From Trichomonas vaginalis G3 (lineage: Eukaryota > Parabasalia > Trichomonadida > Trichomonadidae), in assembly GCF_026262505.1 (NCBI RefSeq), contig NC_067206.1, forward strand, positions 3,996,879-4,060,878: a DNA stretch of 64,000 nucleotides. The letters are read 5' to 3'. Below are positions 60,342 through 64,000 of the stretch, one piece after another. The notes under the pieces are model-generated. The model made no database searches. It saw only the letters and a list, made by a program, of their open reading frames with translations, and was not told the DNA's origin. The first letter of the stretch is position 1. Every line of letters starts with the position of its first letter. The position numbers and the translations under genes are program-made.

Positions 60342-60806
60342 ATGACGACTAAAGCCTGTTTTGCTCTTTTGACACCAGAAGACTTTATTGTTGTGAATGG
60401 TAAAAAATACTCCTTTGAAGATACTTACTCAGATATACCACCAACAGGTTTTGTTGACTTATTTAATACTTTAAGTACGGGTGTAACATGTGCTGCAACT
60501 AGAGCAGGTTTCGTTATGTTTTGATGTCCGACTGAGTTACTATAAACGATAGTGAGCTATAATACAAAACTTATTTCTGGTTTTTACTACCAACAGTTTC
60601 CTATAACAGGAAAAGGTGTCATACAAGGAATGTCTATTCCATTGACATTAAGCACACCAATCTTATATATTGTTTCAAACTTAGGTTCAAAGTGTTATTC
60701 GAATGTTGACAGAAACTATTATGACCAAAAGATACTTATGCGTATAAACAATACTTTCTCTGCTGGTTTGCCTATTGTTCATTCGAATGCAGATTTTCAA
60801 CCCTGA
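60342..60806 (+). pseudogene. Maverick structural-type gene (M5), broken
   Basis: Begins MTTKACFALLTPEDFIVVNG, followed by beta-rich sequence and then SIPLTLSTPILYIVSNLGSK, a pattern like the central strands of penton-type proteins ('S-P-I-L-Y-I-x-S-N-L'). A penton-like role is possible. Broken. Confidence 0.4.
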
Positions 60807-60879
60807 CATGTACTTGTTTACTGAGATGAATTTCGTCATCTTTTCTATCGGATAAAAAAATATTTTTTAAAATTTACTC

Positions 60880-62121
60880 AGAAAAAATTTTCTTTGTATA
60901 TACACCATTCTGTACGTCTAAAAGACTTTTGACAATTGCCAAGAATGTTCGTTTAGACGCTGTCATATAACCATATTCTTGACAATATTGTTTATACCGA
61001 ATCGTACAATGACCTTTCATCTAATGACACAAAGTCAGTTTTCATCTATGAACAGTTCATATACACTCTTGTTTTGCTTCTACAATGTTTGTCTCTCTTC
61101 GGTATGTGGAATTTGTCTTGGATTGAACTTTGAAATATCTAATGTCATAAAATATGAAACAAGTGGTTGTAAAAGTCAGATGTCAAAGTTTCTGCTAAGT
61201 CGTCAAAATATTCTGTATCTTGCATATGGAGAATCTGACGTTCTGACAACTACATATCTTCTGTCAGAACTTTCTAATTTCATCGGAACAGCATTGTTTG
61301 AAACCATAATGAAGTTTGCAACATTTTCACAACTCTTTGGTCTTTATATATTTTCTTTCAAACAACTCCAACTTTGTCTGTTATAAGACTCTTCAAAGCA
61401 TCTGAGTTCAAAAACTTTTGTTGGTATCTATACTTTGAAGTTTCATTGCAAACTATAAGTTTCATATTCTCTATGAGGAGTTAAACTTGCCACAGATGTT
61501 TTCTAAGTTTGTCATTTTCGGGTTCGAATAACCTTCTAACAGTTTGCACAAAATATCTGTAAAGAATGTGTTCTTACCAGTTCCTTGTTTTCCAATTATA
61601 ATGAGAGCAGTTTCATTTTTAGCACTTGGATGTTGTAAAGATGTTTGCAAACCAACATAAGATATACTCATAGACTCTTTTCGTTTCCATTGCATATAAT
61701 TTCTTTTGACATGGTCTAACCAAGCTTCTATAATATTTTCTTTCCATTCTACTTGTTCGTATTTATATCCAGTGAAGATAGAATAGAAGTTTGGAGAAGG
61801 TGTATAGAACTTTATACCTCGAACTGAAAATCTTTTCTAACTTTGACAATAAGATATCCCAAGCATCTAACATCTTCATGCCAACTTGTACAACTTTTAT
61901 TTTTCTTAAGTTTTCTGTCTACATTCTTGTTCTGAAACTATTGTTGCTCTTGGTTTGTTAAAGACTACATCCCATTCTTTCATAACATAACATTCTGGGG
62001 CAGAGTCGACATAAATGACTAAACGTTTCAAATTCTCGACTGCTTTGTTATAGTCTCGAAAATGGACACATATTTCTGAATGCTTGGAAGTCATAAAATC
62101 TGAAACATCTATTCTGTACAT
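60880..62121 (-). pseudogene. SF3 (D5-like) helicase/primase remnant (M5)
   Basis: On the minus strand the first part begins MYRIDVSDFMTSKHSEICVH. The middle holds Walker A, LIIIGKQGTGKNTFFTDILC, typical of superfamily 3 helicases of viruses. Further on comes the Walker B/B'-like NMKLIVCNE and a LKSLITD segment, as in D5-type primase-helicases. Such a protein would unwind or prime the element during replication. Broken several times. M3 and M4 show no counterpart in the window. Confidence 0.65.
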
Positions 62122-62699
62122 TTTTATAAAAATAAAAAAAAATATTTTTTTATTCTTGACTTGTTTTGCATTTGTTGCATTGTTGTTCTTGAGCTATTTG
62201 TTGTTGAAGTTGTTCTTGTAATACAATACTTTCACACAGTTGCATCTTCCAATTCGAAACTTTCTGCCGTCATTGACAAAATACATAGGACATAAAAGTT
62301 TTACAGGAACAAAGTTTGCGTCAACTAATGTCAACGTTATACTTGCCAAAGTGTTTGAGTTCACTANNNNNNNNNNNNNNNNNNNNNNNNNCAAAATTCT
62401 TGCGATTTCCGTACGGAATTTCTTCTCTCGGTTTCCGAGGGAAGCAATCATATGAGGAAATTCTTCTAAAAGTTCTTTTGTCTGTTGGTTTTCAAACCAA
62501 TGATTGCTTGCTTTGTAGAACGAAGAAAGCATTCATTATACTTTGCATTGGTTACATATCGTCTTTGACCGAACGAATGAGTCTCAATTGTTTGTTATAC
62601 TGTATGTATTCGTATTCTTCTAATGGCTTCATGAACGATAGCAACTTTTGTGTTCTCTGATGTTGACATTACTGTCTTTACATACAAGATAAAAATAAA
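62122..62699 (-). pseudogene. Unrecognised broken Maverick gene with N gap (M5)
   Basis: Minus-strand pieces such as MLSSFYKASNHWFENQQTKE and LVDANFVPVKLLCPMYFVND lie on both sides of 25 N (62367-62391). The last part is Gln-rich with cysteines. No domain. Broken. Confidence 0.35.
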
Positions 62700-64000
62700 T
62701 AAAAATAAAATTAGCGTTATTTTCTGACTTTCACAAAAGACAAAAAATAAACGCTTTACATGTTTTTTCAGCAACTTTCGTCAAATAATTTTATAGCTTT
62801 ATCTATCTCATCTACTTCAAACGTTTCTTTACCTTTTCATGGGAGCACCATACATTTTCTCAAACTTTCAAGTAGTTCTGTTTCTGCAGCTCTCATATCA
62901 TTAGACGAACACAACCTTGACTCTATTGACTGTATGTCATATCTTTGAGTTATATTATTGTCCTTCCTATTTTATATCTCTTTGTATTGAAGTTTCGGTT
63001 TCTGAAATGTAAAAGTAAGCCTTCACTGCAAACGTTCGTATGAATGAACCATAAGTTATGAAGGTTAGATACTCAACAACCTGGGTCTAACCATAACAAA
63101 CTATTGGTATAAGACTTTTGTCAATGAGATATGCTGTAGTTCCATAGAATCTTACTGATATCATAAGCTCAGGATTTCTTGTCAAAATTCTGAGTAGAAG
63201 CAATTCTAACCCAGTCCTTTGTTTCTTTCCAGATGTGTTATAATGTCTGACAAAGAATATTTTGTTGTATTTCTTACAGTATCTTACGTATTTAAATCAC
63301 CAATTCTAACCACTTTGGTGTCATTGTCAATCTTTCTAAATGTTCAACTAACCTTTAACATTACTGTTCTACATACAATATAAAAATTTTCTTAGAAAAA
63401 ATTAGCGTTATTTTTCTGTCTATAGGAAATGTCAAAACTCATGAATTTTCGTGATATTCCTTAAGATAGAAAAATATGTTTATGTTAGCATGTTTAGATC
63501 TAACAACGTTTTCAACCCTTTCTAACATAACTATTTACAAGCGTTTACATGGTATAATGTTTGCGATGGTTATACTTTTAAACAGTTTTTGGTAGCTTCT
63601 ATTTTCAAAGGATATCAAAAATTTTAACTATGCCGAAGGTTGTTATCATTTCTTTCTTGACATCAGTAATAGGTATAATACGTCAGCTGTTGGATAGTTT
63701 TTTGTTTCAGAAATGTATATCCATTATCTTCTGTGCTGGTTTCTCTACTTCTTTTATTAAGTGCTAGGTTTCTTCGTTCTATCTTATACGGGTAGTTATA
63801 TTTTCCATCATTGCTTCTTATTGAACATTGCGGATTCATTTTGCGTTATACATTGAAATTTGACTGCCTAATATCATATGGCGTCAATGTTTTTCTTTAA
63901 CTCTAAAAGTTGTTGGTTTATTTTGTCCATTCCAGTATTTACATCTTTTATCTTATCTCTTATCTGCCATACACATTCAGAACTAAGAAACAAAGTGTCG
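62700..64000 (-). pseudogene. Large broken Maverick gene shared with M2 (runs off window)
   Basis: Reverse complement of 17980-18860, with matching blocks around 63080-63200, 63230-63330 and 63950-63990. The M5 copy has an additional non-coding piece at 63340-63560 with a TTTAGATCTAAC palindrome variant. Many breaks; function unknown. Confidence 0.55.

Larger units (their letters stand above)
53785..64000 (+). mobile_element. Maverick/Polinton M5, broken, runs off window
   Basis: Starts with a terminal repeat shared with M1 and carries, in order, a coiled-coil protein, a long protein of unknown role, a major capsid protein, several small proteins, an SF3 helicase/primase on the minus strand and a gene shared with M2. 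It is an old or poorly sequenced copy with many breaks (well over ten) and a 25-base N gap at 62367-62391. Small genes at 59142-60330 remain open. Confidence 0.8.

Noticed and set aside
62194-62660. ORFs reading through X residues
   Set aside because: The run of X comes from the 25-base N gap; frames across it cannot be trusted.

Overview
The window looks like Trichomonas vaginalis, or a very close trichomonad. It is AT-rich and intronless. It carries two copies of a Tvmar1-type mariner, Mutator-like (MULE) transposons, several Maverick/Polinton elements, a BspA-like leucine-rich repeat surface protein, a GT61-like glycosyltransferase, and one good trichomonad Inr core promoter. Most of the 64 kb is mobile DNA nested in mobile DNA; only three host-type genes are seen. 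Two 25-base N gaps mark assembly joins. || Layout. 1-1508: end of a Maverick (M1) on the minus strand. 1.7-6.3 kb: a 14-bp satellite split by a MULE deletion derivative and a small MITE-like insert, followed by a longer broken MULE. 6.3-11.6 kb: a GT61-like gene between two copies of a 360-bp direct repeat, then AT-rich DNA with hairpins. 11.6-19.2 kb: integrase-side half of an old, heavily broken Maverick (M2). 19.2-30.3 kb: a younger Maverick segment (M3) with a KilA-N protein, protein-primed DNA polymerase B (split by a Tvmar1), structural proteins and a double jelly-roll major capsid protein. 30.3-46.8 kb: a second young Maverick (M4), more AT-rich, with a penton-like capsid protein, the packaging ATPase and many small genes. 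It is invaded by two elements carrying an rve-type integrase that I read as Ginger-like (TGT ends, 4-bp target duplications), a second Tvmar1, and a MULE-like remnant. 46.8-53.8 kb: AT-rich host DNA with a small secreted or membrane protein gene and a BspA-like gene. 53.8-64.0 kb: an old broken Maverick (M5) that begins with the same terminal repeat as M1. || How the parts relate. M1, M2 and M5 belong to one Maverick lineage: M1 and M5 share the coiled-coil end, and M2 and M5 share a gene in opposite orientations. M3 and M4 carry related but distinct gene sets, including small paralogs and related structural proteins, and stand in tandem. Within M3 and M4 many genes form tight divergent pairs; two M4 pairs are driven from an identical 16-bp AT-rich spacer. 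Short GC-rich hairpins sit between convergent genes and look like 3'-end signals. || The most unusual feature is the set of clustered, near-perfect hairpins. A composite four-hairpin unit of about 250 bp is repeated at 42.5-43.2 kb and, inverted, at 44.3-45.3 kb. Further clusters lie at 43.2-43.8, 52.6-53.3 and about 11.1 kb, a 53-bp-stem palindrome lies at 32.9 kb, and a hairpin sits directly upstream of the GT61-like gene. Three hairpins far apart (11.1, 53.2 and 53.3 kb) share the same plan and the same apex, so they look like one unnamed family. What they do is unknown.
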